Part shown: piece after piece, positions 54,647 to 63,214 of the stretch
How the letters are laid out: every line of letters starts with the position of its first letter
Position numbering within the stretch: position 1 is the first letter of the stretch
Assembly (NCBI RefSeq): GCF_040371755.1
Contig: NZ_BAABWE010000001.1
Span: forward strand, 248,001-312,000
DNA from: Bermanella sp040371755
GTDB taxonomy: Bacteria; Pseudomonadota; Gammaproteobacteria; Pseudomonadales; Oceanobacteraceae
Direction of reading: 5' to 3'
DNA length: 64,000 nt
Translations under genes and position numbers: made by a program
The notes under the pieces: model-generated
Seen by the model: only the letters and a program-made list of their open reading frames with translations
Told to the model about the DNA's origin: nothing
Database searches by the model: none

Positions 54647-54958
54647 ATGCTATTAGAAGATATATTCATTGTTGTAATACTAGGATCAATAGCATGGGTA
54701 TGGTGGCTAGATAGAGGTTTAAAGCAAGCAGCTTTCAATAAATGCAAAGCATACTGCCAGCAAGCTGAGGTACAGCTGCTTGATGATAATATTCAAATAA
54801 CTTCCATTAAAATTAAAAGAAAGCCAAATGGAAACTTAGGTATATATCGAAAATTCAATTTTGAATTTACTTACACCTCTGAAAAAAGATACACAGGTTC
54901 TCTTGAAATGCTTGGTTCTAATATTCAGAAAATAGAATTAGAACCCTATCAGATATAA
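54647..54958 (+). CDS. DUF3301 membrane-anchored protein
   Basis: The protein has 103 residues. One N-terminal helix (IFIVVILGSIAWVWWLDR), then a beta-rich domain with the family pattern CKAYCQQAEVQLLDDNI and KFNFEFTYTSEKRYTGSLEMLG. DUF3301 proteins are small gammaproteobacterial membrane proteins of unknown role. It ends at a bidirectional terminator. Confidence 0.75.
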   Translation: MLLEDIFIVVILGSIAWVWWLDRGLKQAAFNKCKAYCQQAEVQLLDDNIQITSIKIKRKPNGNLGIYRKFNFEFTYTSEKRYTGSLEMLGSNIQKIELEPYQI

Positions 54959-54963
54959 ACAAA

Positions 54964-54985
54964 AAAGCCGCTAGATAGCGGCTTT
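54964..54985. terminator. bidirectional terminator
   Basis: Stem AAAGCCGCT / AGCGGCTTT with AGAT loop and flanking A and T runs, between the convergent DUF3301 and hydrolase genes. Confidence 0.85.
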
Positions 54986-55015
54986 AAGATACAAATCAGT
55001 AAAGATTCATAATGA

Positions 55016-55927
55016 TTAAGGCTGAGTATTTACCGCACCTGAATCGCGTTCTACTTCGCTGATTTCACTAGCACTAGTAGTAACCGTTGAAGAAGTAGAT
55101 GGACCCCAGAACGCACCACGGAAACGAGTCGCTTCTGCAGAATCATTGCTCAACTGTGCTTTTACTGCCATGCGGAACATAGAACCGATATCACCACCAC
55201 GACCAGAAGTAATAGTGAAGTGATCTTCATTAGCCGTTTCAGCTTCAGTTAAGATGCTTGATGCAGCTTCAACGTTACGAGTGTTACTCGTAAAGTATTC
55301 GCTACCAGCTGGTGCTAAAGTATCATCTTCACTCCAAAGGGCAATAACTTCAACGTCACTAGCTAGATCATCGTAAATAGTGGTTGTGAAACGAGTATCG
55401 GCTTGAATCGCGATAACACAATCAGCATCTAAACGGTTAGCTGCATTGAAAGAACCGCCGCCACCTTGAGAGTGACCAGAGGTACATACTTTGTGGTTAG
55501 ACAATACTTTACTAGCATAACGACTACGAGCATCGTTAACTGCATCTTCTATTTCTTCACCAGTACCAGAGTTATCAGTGTTAGCAGCTGCAACCAATAC
55601 ACACTGAGAAGCTAGTGAACGTAATAATGTTGAGTAAGTGTTTTCAGTACCGCCAGTACCATTACCCCAACCTAAAATGTGGAATTTGGCGCTGCTGTTA
55701 GTAGGGTCTGTTGGCACATAAAAAGTTGAGTCAGATCTTTCAACACGCTGTACAGAGCAGCGACCATCATCTTCTGCTTCAGAAAAAAGATCGTCGAAAG
55801 AATCAGTAGAACCACCGCCACCGCCACCGCCACCGCCAGTGGATGCAAAAGAAGCTGAAGATAAAATTAAGCCAAGGCTTAAAGTGGATAGAATGCTTGT
55901 CTTTTTAATGAAATCTGTCGTTTTCAT
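55016..55927 (-). CDS. secreted alpha/beta hydrolase, PETase/cutinase-like polyester hydrolase family
   Basis: The protein has 303 residues. Signal peptide about residues 1-29 (cleavage near SFA-ST), followed by nine consecutive Gly (31-39). Catalytic triad candidates: S153 in GHSQGGGGSF, D201 or D202 in WSEDDTLAP, H236 in NEDHF. The nucleophile elbow with four glycines, the later D-x-LAP and the His spacing resemble Ideonella PETase and related cutinase-like enzymes. There are Cys at 57, 109, 148 and 170. Substrate unknown. It is monocistronic, upstream of a gene-poor stretch. Confidence 0.78.
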   Translation of the reverse strand: MKTTDFIKKTSILSTLSLGLILSSASFASTGGGGGGGGGSTDSFDDLFSEAEDDGRCSVQRVERSDSTFYVPTDPTNSSAKFHILGWGNGTGGTENTYSTLLRSLASQCVLVAAANTDNSGTGEEIEDAVNDARSRYASKVLSNHKVCTSGHSQGGGGSFNAANRLDADCVIAIQADTRFTTTIYDDLASDVEVIALWSEDDTLAPAGSEYFTSNTRNVEAASSILTEAETANEDHFTITSGRGGDIGSMFRMAVKAQLSNDSAEATRFRGAFWGPSTSSTVTTSASEISEVERDSGAVNTQP

Positions 55928-56434
55928 ATCAATAAGGCCTTTATTATTATTTGTGCAAGGTAGCCCTTGCTAGTTTTCGAGCATTTGCTCACTAAAACTA
56001 TTTAGCCAAATCATTGTATTTACGACCTGTCACTCAGGACCACAAACAGATAGAATAACTTCGAATATAAGTCAGTTTCAGCCGCAAGTATCAGAGCAAT
56101 TTAGCCTCCAAATAGAATATGACGCAATATGTCACCGCACTCTATTTATTAAAGAATATATTCAATTTTCCTTTAAATTATGGATTTAAGATTCATAAAA
56201 CACTAAGGATAAATTCGGACTCTTATGCGAGCAAAAAAACACAAAATTTGATATTTAAAACTCAAACTACTTAAACTCACCCATTAATTTAAGTTAATGA
56301 AGTAAGAAAAATTAGATTGTGTTTTGACCCTAAGCTCTCTACGAATTAATCACTTTAAAGGCTTATCGAGTTACCACTAAATATCTAACTTACTTAAAAA
56401 CAAAAAAAATCCTGAGATGATTGTCATCTAGGGC
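55928..56434. other. AT-rich intergenic stretch upstream of the hydrolase
   Basis: About 500 bp with no convincing frame on either strand. It should hold the hydrolase promoter. The right part runs into an IS3-family remnant. Confidence 0.4.
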
Positions 56435-56558
56435 TTTAAGTTGAGCGCACTCAACTTTAAATTCTGGGGTAAAACGGGCTCTGCTCATATTGTCACCATA
56501 ATTATCTGGGTGCATTTTAGCACCTCTTATTAGGTGTCCAAATTTAGTGTGCCACTAC
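56435..56558 (-). mobile_element. truncated left end of an IS3-family element (orfA start)
   Basis: The minus strand starts at 56558 with a terminal-repeat-like TGTAGTGGCACACTAAATTTGG followed by ACACC, then GGTGAC and an ATG at 56488. The reading frame gives MSRARFTPEFKVECAQL, the typical N-terminus of IS3-family OrfA helix-turn-helix proteins, and loses similarity after about 20 codons. The rest of the element is gone. It lies next to tRNA-Ser(GGA). Confidence 0.6.
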
Positions 56559-56569
56559 AGGTCGAACCA

Positions 56570-56594
56570 CGAGGGTTCTCACCCTCTCTCACCG
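56570..56594 (+). pseudogene. decayed tRNA-Ser 3' fragment in inverted orientation
   Basis: The bases CGAGGGTTC ... TCACCG on the plus strand match the T arm and acceptor end of tRNA-Ser(GGA) (CGAGGGTTC ... TCACCG), which lies about 70 bp away on the opposite strand. The T loop is damaged. The two copies form an imperfect inverted repeat. Confidence 0.4.
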
Positions 56595-56616
56595 AACTTT
56601 CATTATCCCGAAAAGC

Positions 56617-56649
56617 AAAAAAGCCTGAATAATTTCTCATTCAGGCTTT
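56617..56649 (-). terminator. terminator of tRNA-Ser(GGA)
   Basis: Stem AAAGCCTGAAT / ATTCAGGCTTT with an 8-nt loop, followed on the minus strand by TTTTTT. Confidence 0.8.
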
Positions 56650-56660
56650 CTCTAAATTAG

Positions 56661-56748
56661 TGGCGGTGAGGGAGGGATTCGAACCCTCGATACGTTACCG
56701 TATACACACTTTCCAGGCGTGCTCCTTCGGCCACTCGGACACCTCACC
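56661..56748 (-). tRNA. tRNA-Ser (anticodon GGA)
   Basis: An 88-nt class II tRNA with encoded CCA and discriminator G, nearly identical to E. coli tRNA-Ser(GGA). Acceptor GGTGAGG; anticodon loop CTGGAAA gives GGA; a long variable arm is present. Its first 16 bases are also repeated twice upstream in 133-bp tandem repeats. Confidence 0.97.
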
Positions 56749-56865
56749 ACAATTTCCAGCTTCGATATTTATACTTGTTTGCTTGAATCAACAAGTCGCC
56801 CGCAATGCGTGCTCGTTACTGTCACTTCGTGACATTCTCTTTGGCTTCGCGTCGAGTCGGCTAAA
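56733..56865 (-). repeat. 133-bp tandem repeat, unit 1 (includes tRNA-Ser bases 1-16)
   Basis: Unit 1 covers tRNA-Ser(GGA) bases 1-16 (56733-56748) and 117 bp upstream. It contains TATAAA (minus strand, 56768-56773) 19 bp before the tRNA, and the hairpin GTCAC-TTC-GTGAC. Units 1 and 2 differ at four positions by my count. Confidence 0.9.
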
Positions 56866-56998
56866 ACTCGGACACCTCACCACAATTTCCAGCATCAATA
56901 TTTATACTTGTTTGCTTGAATCAACAAGTTGCCCGCAATGCGTGCTCGTTACTCTCACTTCGTGACATTCTCTTTGGCTTCGCGTCGAGTCGGCTAAA
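56866..56998 (-). repeat. 133-bp tandem repeat, unit 2
   Basis: Exact period of 133 bp from unit 1. It holds a copy of tRNA bases 1-16 (56866-56881) followed, in the sense direction, by unrelated sequence instead of the tRNA body. Confidence 0.9.
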
Positions 56999-57063
56999 AC
57001 TCGGACACCTCACCACAGTTTCCAGCATCAATATTTATACTTGTTAGCTTGGGTTCAACAAGT
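56999..57063 (-). repeat. 133-bp tandem repeat, partial unit 3
   Basis: About 65 bp: tRNA bases 1-16, then the TATAAA segment, then divergence near ACAAGTC. It shows more differences, including a 1-bp insertion, and joins the original leader and promoter. It is probably the oldest copy. Confidence 0.85.
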
Positions 57064-57121
57064 CACCCTATATACAGGCTGTTTCTTCAGACAACTTACT
57101 AGCGGTTGTTCAAGGCGGCGT

Positions 57122-57149
57122 ATTATACAAAGCACCCTTATAAGTGCAA
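57122..57149 (-). promoter_or_regulatory. strong sigma-70 promoter for the tRNA-Ser(GGA) transcript
   Basis: Minus strand TTGCAC, 16 bp, perfect TATAAT, then GC-rich ACGCCGCC. It has the same design as the other two tRNA promoters here. From its predicted start the tRNA leader would be about 365 nt, because of the tandem repeats. Confidence 0.8.
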
Positions 57150-57170
57150 GTAATTCGTTGATTTTAAAGG

Positions 57171-57728
57171 TTAATCCCAGTGTTTTACGTATTCTTTAAG
57201 GTTCAGCACACTTAAGCTAGGTTGCTTATCTGGTGTACCAATATATAAAAAGCCAACTATCTCTCCGTTTTGGCTAATATTAAAATGTTTTTTTACAATT
57301 TGATGATGCGCCATATCACCTGTTCGCCAAATTGAGCCATAACCTAGCGAGCTAATCGCAATTTGCATATTTTGTATACCTGCACCTACTGCCAATAGCT
57401 GCTCTACTTTAGGAACTTTAAGGTTATCGACTGGTTCGCACACAGCTACGATAATCATAGGAGCTCGCTTTGGCATATTTCTACATTTTTCAATCTTTAC
57501 TTGGGATACCATATTTTCTTGTTGTGTTTGCACAAATACTTCACCTAGATTATCCAAGGAAGCTCCTGTAACAACATGGTAACGCCATGGCTTCAAGCGG
57601 GCATGATCGGGGGCCCTCATGGCACAAGCCAGTATTTCCTCTAACTCAAGCTTGTTAGGTGCCGGCGCTTGTAATTTGGGGCAAGATACCCGTGTTTTTA
57701 TCAAGTCAATAATATTATTCAAGAGCAA
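57171..57728 (-). CDS. YdjA-like nitroreductase
   Basis: The protein has 185 residues, an FMN-dependent nitroreductase of the short YdjA type. Family marks: MRAPDHARLKPWRYHVV, RAPMIIVAVCE, KVPKVEQLLAVGAGIQNM, and GYGSIWRTGD, then FLYIGTP. Physiological substrate unknown. It is divergent from the adenylate cyclase gene. Confidence 0.9.
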   Translation of the reverse strand: MLLNNIIDLIKTRVSCPKLQAPAPNKLELEEILACAMRAPDHARLKPWRYHVVTGASLDNLGEVFVQTQQENMVSQVKIEKCRNMPKRAPMIIVAVCEPVDNLKVPKVEQLLAVGAGIQNMQIAISSLGYGSIWRTGDMAHHQIVKKHFNISQNGEIVGFLYIGTPDKQPSLSVLNLKEYVKHWD

Positions 57729-57863
57729 ACCTTATTTTCGTTCAAATCTGGGCATAAATTGAGTTATGTCTAATATAGAGCCTTGCACCTTAGGCTGACT
57801 AGGTATTAAATAAACGGTTAGCTGCAATTGGGCAGCATTTAAGAAGAATTATCAATTAGATCA

Positions 57864-59246
57864 ATGACCAACACCAGCCAAGTTTCTAAAGCACCCTCTG
57901 TTTACGAATTTATCTCTCGTACTATCGGCATTATAGCGGCGGCTATTACCATCGTTCTAGGGGACGACTTACACCTTTGGTCTGGAAGTATTGAGATTCT
58001 GCTAGGCATTTGCGCGTCTTACCCTATTATCACCCTCGTTATAAGCCTTAACTTCCCTGCTAAATTCCATCACCTAAGACGGCCTGCATTAATATTCTGC
58101 GATGCTCTATTAGTCGGGTATTTTATAAGCTATGTTCAATTCGCCCTCATACCTAGCGTTATTTTCTTGGTCATGGTGAACACTTCTGTGATGTCATTAG
58201 GAAGCATTAAAGCTTGGCTTGCCTGTATGAGCGCATTACTCATGGGTGTTCTGCTAGGCATATCCCTGGATGAATTTAACCCTAGCTTCGAAACCCCGTT
58301 CATCATCAATATCACCGCCATCATATCTATGGCGGCTCATTTTGCAGTTACCTCATTTTATACTGGCCGACAAAACAGGTTGCTATCTCAACTCCATGAA
58401 AAACTTCAAAATGAACAAGCTAAACATCAAAATTTGTCACTAAAAGTTGCCAAGTACATATCACCACAAATCTGGGAGTCCATTTTCTCCGGCAACAGAG
58501 AAGTTAAATTAGAAACTCAGCGTAAAAAACTGGTTGTTTTCTTCTCTGACATTAAGGGGTTCACCGCCCTATCAGAACAATTAGAATCGGAAGACCTGAC
58601 TGCAATTTTAAATAATTACCTAACCGAAATGACCAATATCGCGCTTAAATACGGTGGCACAATCGATAAGTACATAGGTGATAGCATCATGGTATTTTTT
58701 GGGGACCCAAAAACACAAGGTGCTAAAAAAGACACACTAGCTTGCGTTTCAATGGCGATTGAAATGCGTAAACACATGAAGGTATTAAGGCAACAGTGGC
58801 GCCAACAAGGTGTGAAAACCCCTTTAGAGATCCGAATGGGGATTAATACCGGCTATTGTACCGTCGGAAATTTTGGCACTGAATCAAGAATGGATTACAC
58901 CATAATTGGTCGTGAAGTGAATATGGCCAGCCGTTTAGAAAGCGCAGCGGATGCAGGCGAAATCTTATTATCTCAGGAATCCTATGCACTGATTCAGGAC
59001 AAAATAATTTGCCGGGAAAAAGGCAGTATTTCAGCCAAAGGCTTTAGTCGCCCTGTACCTGTATATGAGGCCGTAGACTTTAGACACAATCTTGCAGCCA
59101 AATCTTCTTTTATTGAACATGAACTACCCGGTTTCTCCATGTATATGGATACCAATCGTATCAACAACTACGATCGCGAAAAAATAGCTAAAGCTCTAGA
59201 AGCAGCAGCCATAAAAATGAAAGACCAAGTAAAAATGCAAGGCTAA
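57864..59246 (+). CDS. membrane class III adenylate cyclase, CyaB-like
   Basis: The protein has 460 residues, close to Pseudomonas CyaB (463). About six hydrophobic helices span residues 15-170, then a short coiled coil and a class III cyclase domain (about 218-400). Metal Asp residues lie in FSDIKGFTALSE and DKYIGDSIMVFFGD; the purine-specific Lys and Asp (TIDKYIG and MDYTIIG) fit ATP rather than GTP; the transition-state Asn/Arg are in NMASRLES. It overlaps the next gene by one base. Confidence 0.88.
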   Translation: MTNTSQVSKAPSVYEFISRTIGIIAAAITIVLGDDLHLWSGSIEILLGICASYPIITLVISLNFPAKFHHLRRPALIFCDALLVGYFISYVQFALIPSVIFLVMVNTSVMSLGSIKAWLACMSALLMGVLLGISLDEFNPSFETPFIINITAIISMAAHFAVTSFYTGRQNRLLSQLHEKLQNEQAKHQNLSLKVAKYISPQIWESIFSGNREVKLETQRKKLVVFFSDIKGFTALSEQLESEDLTAILNNYLTEMTNIALKYGGTIDKYIGDSIMVFFGDPKTQGAKKDTLACVSMAIEMRKHMKVLRQQWRQQGVKTPLEIRMGINTGYCTVGNFGTESRMDYTIIGREVNMASRLESAADAGEILLSQESYALIQDKIICREKGSISAKGFSRPVPVYEAVDFRHNLAAKSSFIEHELPGFSMYMDTNRINNYDREKIAKALEAAAIKMKDQVKMQG

Positions 59247-59860
59247 TGAGTATTGAAAACAAACCACGTAGATCCATTATCATCAGTATATTTATTGGGT
59301 TAGGGATTTGGTTAATTGCACTATTCGTAACGTTAAGCTGGTTTCAAAACCAGTATATTAAAAGCTTTACAGATCATAACCCTAACTTTTTAAACGTTTC
59401 ATTTACTGATTTGTGGTTTGAAACGCTACTTACACATTTGCCTGCAAAAAAAAGTAAAGCTCGCATAATACAACTGTGGAAACCTGATTGTTTATGCAAT
59501 CGCTTCGCTAGACCCCATTCCTTAGCCGCTGTTGAACTCACTAAAGCATTAGGTTATGAGCACATCACTATTATTCCAGCAGAATATGAGTCAAGGATCA
59601 GTTCATTTCAAGCATTGAACCCCGATACTCAAATGATGGTAATAGACTCTTCATTATTGGATACTTGGCCTAGTGCTCCTTCTGTACTCATTGAAGGCTC
59701 ATTTAATCAACTGGTCTATATCGGCCCACTTGGTTTTGGCACCTTTTGCAATCAAGCTACAACTAGCGCCATTGAGACTCAATTAACCGGCATCGCTAAT
59801 AATCAAGTGAGGCCTTTTTACAATTTAGTGGGCAAAGGCTGCTTTTGTAACTGGGAATGA
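59246..59860 (+). CDS. DUF6436-like membrane-anchored thioredoxin-fold protein
   Basis: The protein has 204 residues. One N-terminal helix (IISIFIGLGIWLIALFVTL), then a periplasmic domain with C-x-C in WKPDCLCNRFARPH, a position like the thioredoxin active site, and a second pair CFC at the C-terminus (GKGCFCNWE). It is translationally coupled to the cyclase (TAATG). A link between redox state and cyclase activity is possible but unproven. Confidence 0.65.
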   Translation: MSIENKPRRSIIISIFIGLGIWLIALFVTLSWFQNQYIKSFTDHNPNFLNVSFTDLWFETLLTHLPAKKSKARIIQLWKPDCLCNRFARPHSLAAVELTKALGYEHITIIPAEYESRISSFQALNPDTQMMVIDSSLLDTWPSAPSVLIEGSFNQLVYIGPLGFGTFCNQATTSAIETQLTGIANNQVRPFYNLVGKGCFCNWE

Positions 59861-59927
59861 TTAAATAGCCATGATTTTTGCATTCAACCTTTAATTATCA
59901 GCTAACCTTACTCTAGGTACTTAACAA

Positions 59928-62096
59928 TTGACTGACATGTTACAATCCAACTATCAAAGCCTAGTGAGAATTGGCCGCAGCTTAATGAGTGAGCGAAACA
60001 TCACTAAGCTATGCGAATTGATACTAGATGAAGCTCAAGATCTTACTTGTGCTGATGGCGGCACCTTGTATCTGGTTGATGAAAAACATCTCAATTTTGC
60101 CATCGTACATAACAACTCGCTAAATATCCGGCTTGCTAGTGAACCCTCAGATAGCGTATTCCCACCTATTCCATTATTTGAAAGCGACGGCAATATCAAT
60201 CAACACCATGTAGCCGCCTTCACATGTCATGCTAAGACCCTCATCAACATTGAAGATGCCTACGACTCTCAATTTGATTTTTCTGGTGCGAAACAGTTTG
60301 ATGAAATTAACCAATATCGAACACAATCCATTTTAGCCATCCCCTTATTGAATGAATCAAATCAAATACTTGGATTAATACAACTAATAAACGCTAAAGA
60401 GCCTGGCACAGACACCACCTGTCCTTTCCCTCAAGAGATTGAACCATTAATTTTATCACTTGCAACTTTTGCAGCCAGCGCCATTGAGAATCGCACCATT
60501 AGTGATGGTCAAAAAGCTCTATTAGTGGAGCTGGCAGCGACCAACGACACTCAAGAAATTATAGAAAGAATACTAGACGAAGCCATAAGTCTGACTCACA
60601 GCGAAGGCGGCACACTGTATTTAACCCAAAGTGATGATAGCGGTGATGTATCTAAACTGAAATTTGAAATCATAAAAAATGATGTGCTCGATATACAAAT
60701 GGGTGGTAAAGAAGGGGTTCCTATTCCCTTTCCAGCACTGGAGTTATTTGAAAAGGACGGCCAACCAAACAATCATAATGTAGCGGTATACAGTGCAAAT
60801 CAAAAAAAAATCATCAACATAGATGATGTGTATGAGTCACAAGACTTTGATTTCTCTGGTGCTCAGGCATTTGATAAACAAACCAACTATCGAACTAAAA
60901 GCATTTTGACATTTCCCTTATTAAATCATCAAGATGAAATCATTGGCGTGCTACAACTTATTAATGCACGACACCCAGACAATCGAGACCACATACCATT
61001 TGCTAATCGTTATATCCCGCTACTCAGGGGTTTAGCCTTGTACGCAGCAATTGCACTAAACAATCAAATATTGGTGCAAGATTTAAAAAACCTACTTGAT
61101 GCCTTTATCAAAACCATCGCCAAAGCAATTGATGCAAAAAGCCCACACACCAGCGGCCACTGCCAAAGAGTCCCGCTATTAATGGAGCTGATTGCACAAG
61201 CCGCATGTGAAGATGAATCTCAGTTTCAAGATTTTCAATTAAGTGATGAAGAATGGTACGAATTAAGAGTCAGCGCTTGGATGCATGATTGCGGAAAACT
61301 AGCCACTCCAGATAGCGTATTAGATAAATCGACGAAACTGCATAAAATGCGAGACGGTATAGAGTTGATTGAAGCTCGATTCTCAGCTTTAAAACAGAAA
61401 ACAGAATCCGACTTTCTAAAATCAGTAATTAAAAATCCAAATAATAGGTCAGTTTTTGAGACTGAATATCAAAATACGATAGAGAGTCTAAATAAAGCAC
61501 TTGAGTTCATTCGTACCAGCAATAAAGGTGGCGAATTCATGAGCGAGGAATCAAAAACTAAAATAAATGACATTGCTAAATTAACATGGCCAGACAACAA
61601 TGGAAATTTACAACCCATGCTTAATGAAGATGAAATTTATAATTTATGCATTGAGCGTGGCACCCTTACCGCAGAAGAGCGCCAAATCATAAACAACCAC
61701 ATGACGGTAACCATCGACATGTTAGAGGGCCTTCCCTTTCCAAAACAACTAAAACGTGTACCTGAATACGCAGGCGGACATCACGAAAAAATGAACGGTA
61801 CAGGCTTCCCTAGGGGTTTAACAAGGGATCAAATGTCTATTCCGGCACGTATGATGGCTATTGCAGATATTTTTGAAGCCTTGACAGCAAAGGACAGACC
61901 ATACAAAGACCCAATGAAAATCAGTTTATCCCTCAACATAATGAAACGCATGGTTGAAGATGAACATATCGACCCTGATTTATTTGAGTTATTTGTAAAA
62001 TCGCGAGTGTGGAAAACCTATGCAGAACGTGTATTAAGCTCAGAACAAATAGATGTAGAAGACGTTACACCTTACTTATTGAATAACGCCTCTTAA
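59928..62096 (+). CDS. tandem-GAF HD-GYP phosphodiesterase
   Basis: The protein has up to 722 residues. GAF1 (about 20-190) and GAF2 (about 205-385) both have the pattern DFSGA ... YRTQSIL or YRTKSIL, as in cyclic-nucleotide-binding GAF domains. The HD-GYP region has H in SGHCQRV (about 411), the HD pair in MHDCGK (about 453), then, after a long insertion, HHEKMNGTGFP (about 615), with Phe instead of Tyr in the GYP triad, and ADIFEALTAKDRPY. TTG at 59928 has AGGT 9 bp before; ATG at 59937 has none. It follows the cyclase pair by 68 bp. Confidence 0.85.
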   Translation: MTDMLQSNYQSLVRIGRSLMSERNITKLCELILDEAQDLTCADGGTLYLVDEKHLNFAIVHNNSLNIRLASEPSDSVFPPIPLFESDGNINQHHVAAFTCHAKTLINIEDAYDSQFDFSGAKQFDEINQYRTQSILAIPLLNESNQILGLIQLINAKEPGTDTTCPFPQEIEPLILSLATFAASAIENRTISDGQKALLVELAATNDTQEIIERILDEAISLTHSEGGTLYLTQSDDSGDVSKLKFEIIKNDVLDIQMGGKEGVPIPFPALELFEKDGQPNNHNVAVYSANQKKIINIDDVYESQDFDFSGAQAFDKQTNYRTKSILTFPLLNHQDEIIGVLQLINARHPDNRDHIPFANRYIPLLRGLALYAAIALNNQILVQDLKNLLDAFIKTIAKAIDAKSPHTSGHCQRVPLLMELIAQAACEDESQFQDFQLSDEEWYELRVSAWMHDCGKLATPDSVLDKSTKLHKMRDGIELIEARFSALKQKTESDFLKSVIKNPNNRSVFETEYQNTIESLNKALEFIRTSNKGGEFMSEESKTKINDIAKLTWPDNNGNLQPMLNEDEIYNLCIERGTLTAEERQIINNHMTVTIDMLEGLPFPKQLKRVPEYAGGHHEKMNGTGFPRGLTRDQMSIPARMMAIADIFEALTAKDRPYKDPMKISLSLNIMKRMVEDEHIDPDLFELFVKSRVWKTYAERVLSSEQIDVEDVTPYLLNNAS

Positions 62097-62109
62097 ATTC
62101 GTCAACAGT

Positions 62110-63153
62110 TTAACAACAAGCCCCCTCTGTGCCGATCCTATCATTCACAAACGGTATCGGCGTACCGCAATCAGGGTATATACCGTAATGTGTACTCCAA
62201 TCTCCATAAAAATCGAAGTGCTCCTTGAAACGTGTATCAAATAGCATCTTATAAGTATTACCACAGACACTAAACATCTTGCCTGTTTCAATTTTATGGT
62301 GACTATCAAGCATTAAAAAATTAGGGAAGTGCTCAATAGAACCCTTATAGCGAACAGCCTGACCGTAATCCTCACAAGCGCTCTCTAAACCATCAATTTT
62401 AAATAAACGATAAGTGGCGCTATAAAAATTCATATGCCCAATTTTTTGTTCCAGTTTAGAATTTTCAATCGTTAAAACACGATCTTTCACTAACCTTGGA
62501 TCAGTAAACCCAGCTTGCTTACTAAACTCTAAAAAATCTCTCCAGTAAAGAGCCCCACTTAAGCATTCACCATAGAGCACTTCGTCATCCACTAAATTCT
62601 GAGGAATTCGTCGATCACAATAAACGTCTGAGAAATACATTTCACCGCCTTGTTTTAAAAGTCGATGTGCTTGCTTTAATACGTTCTGTTTGTCTTGAAC
62701 TAGATTAATAACACAATTAGAAACGATCAAATCAAAGTAACCATCCGCAAATGGCAACTTATTAAGTTGATCTATATCCCCTTGAATAAACTCCACATTA
62801 GATGTTTGATAACCAAAAATATCTGCATGATAATCTTGATATTCACGGGCAACGGCTAACTGTTCGTCTGTCATATCCAACCCGACAACATGACCAAACT
62901 CCCCAACCATAGCAGACAATGCATATACATCACGGCCCGCACCACAGCCTAAATCTAAAACCTTTAAACCTTGCATTTGCTCAGGCACGACCAAGCCACA
63001 ACCGTAATAACGCATCAAGACTTCATCATGAACCTTTGACAAAATAGGCTTCAAAAATTCAGGCATGGCTTCGTCAGTACAGCAAGCGTTGGTCTGTAAG
63101 TCTTCAGAGCTTTGTAACACTTTCCCGTAATAATCTTTAACTGACTTAAGCAT
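62110..63153 (-). CDS. arsM: arsenite S-adenosylmethionine methyltransferase
   Basis: The protein has 347 residues. SAM-binding DLGCGAGRDVYAL and GLDMTDEQL. Cysteines C24, C52, C147 and C197 have the same spacing (28 and 50) as the four conserved cysteines of algal ArsM. The C-terminal extension ends in a CC pair. ArsM makes mono- to trimethylated, partly volatile arsenicals. No arsR, arsB or arsenate pump is next to it. Confidence 0.9.
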   Translation of the reverse strand: MLKSVKDYYGKVLQSSEDLQTNACCTDEAMPEFLKPILSKVHDEVLMRYYGCGLVVPEQMQGLKVLDLGCGAGRDVYALSAMVGEFGHVVGLDMTDEQLAVAREYQDYHADIFGYQTSNVEFIQGDIDQLNKLPFADGYFDLIVSNCVINLVQDKQNVLKQAHRLLKQGGEMYFSDVYCDRRIPQNLVDDEVLYGECLSGALYWRDFLEFSKQAGFTDPRLVKDRVLTIENSKLEQKIGHMNFYSATYRLFKIDGLESACEDYGQAVRYKGSIEHFPNFLMLDSHHKIETGKMFSVCGNTYKMLFDTRFKEHFDFYGDWSTHYGIYPDCGTPIPFVNDRIGTEGACC

Positions 63154-63214
63154 ATAAACCTCTATTTGTAGTTATAACGCTAGGACTCATTTCAACCAAT
63201 AAAGTTCGAAAACC

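Noticed and set aside
56660..56965. Plus-strand frame of 101 codons across tRNA-Ser and the repeats
   Set aside because: It is antisense to a tRNA and repeats itself only because of the tandem units.
56749..57063. CRISPR array near tRNA-Ser
   Set aside because: Units are 133 bp with no spacer alternation and carry tRNA bases; no cas genes are near.
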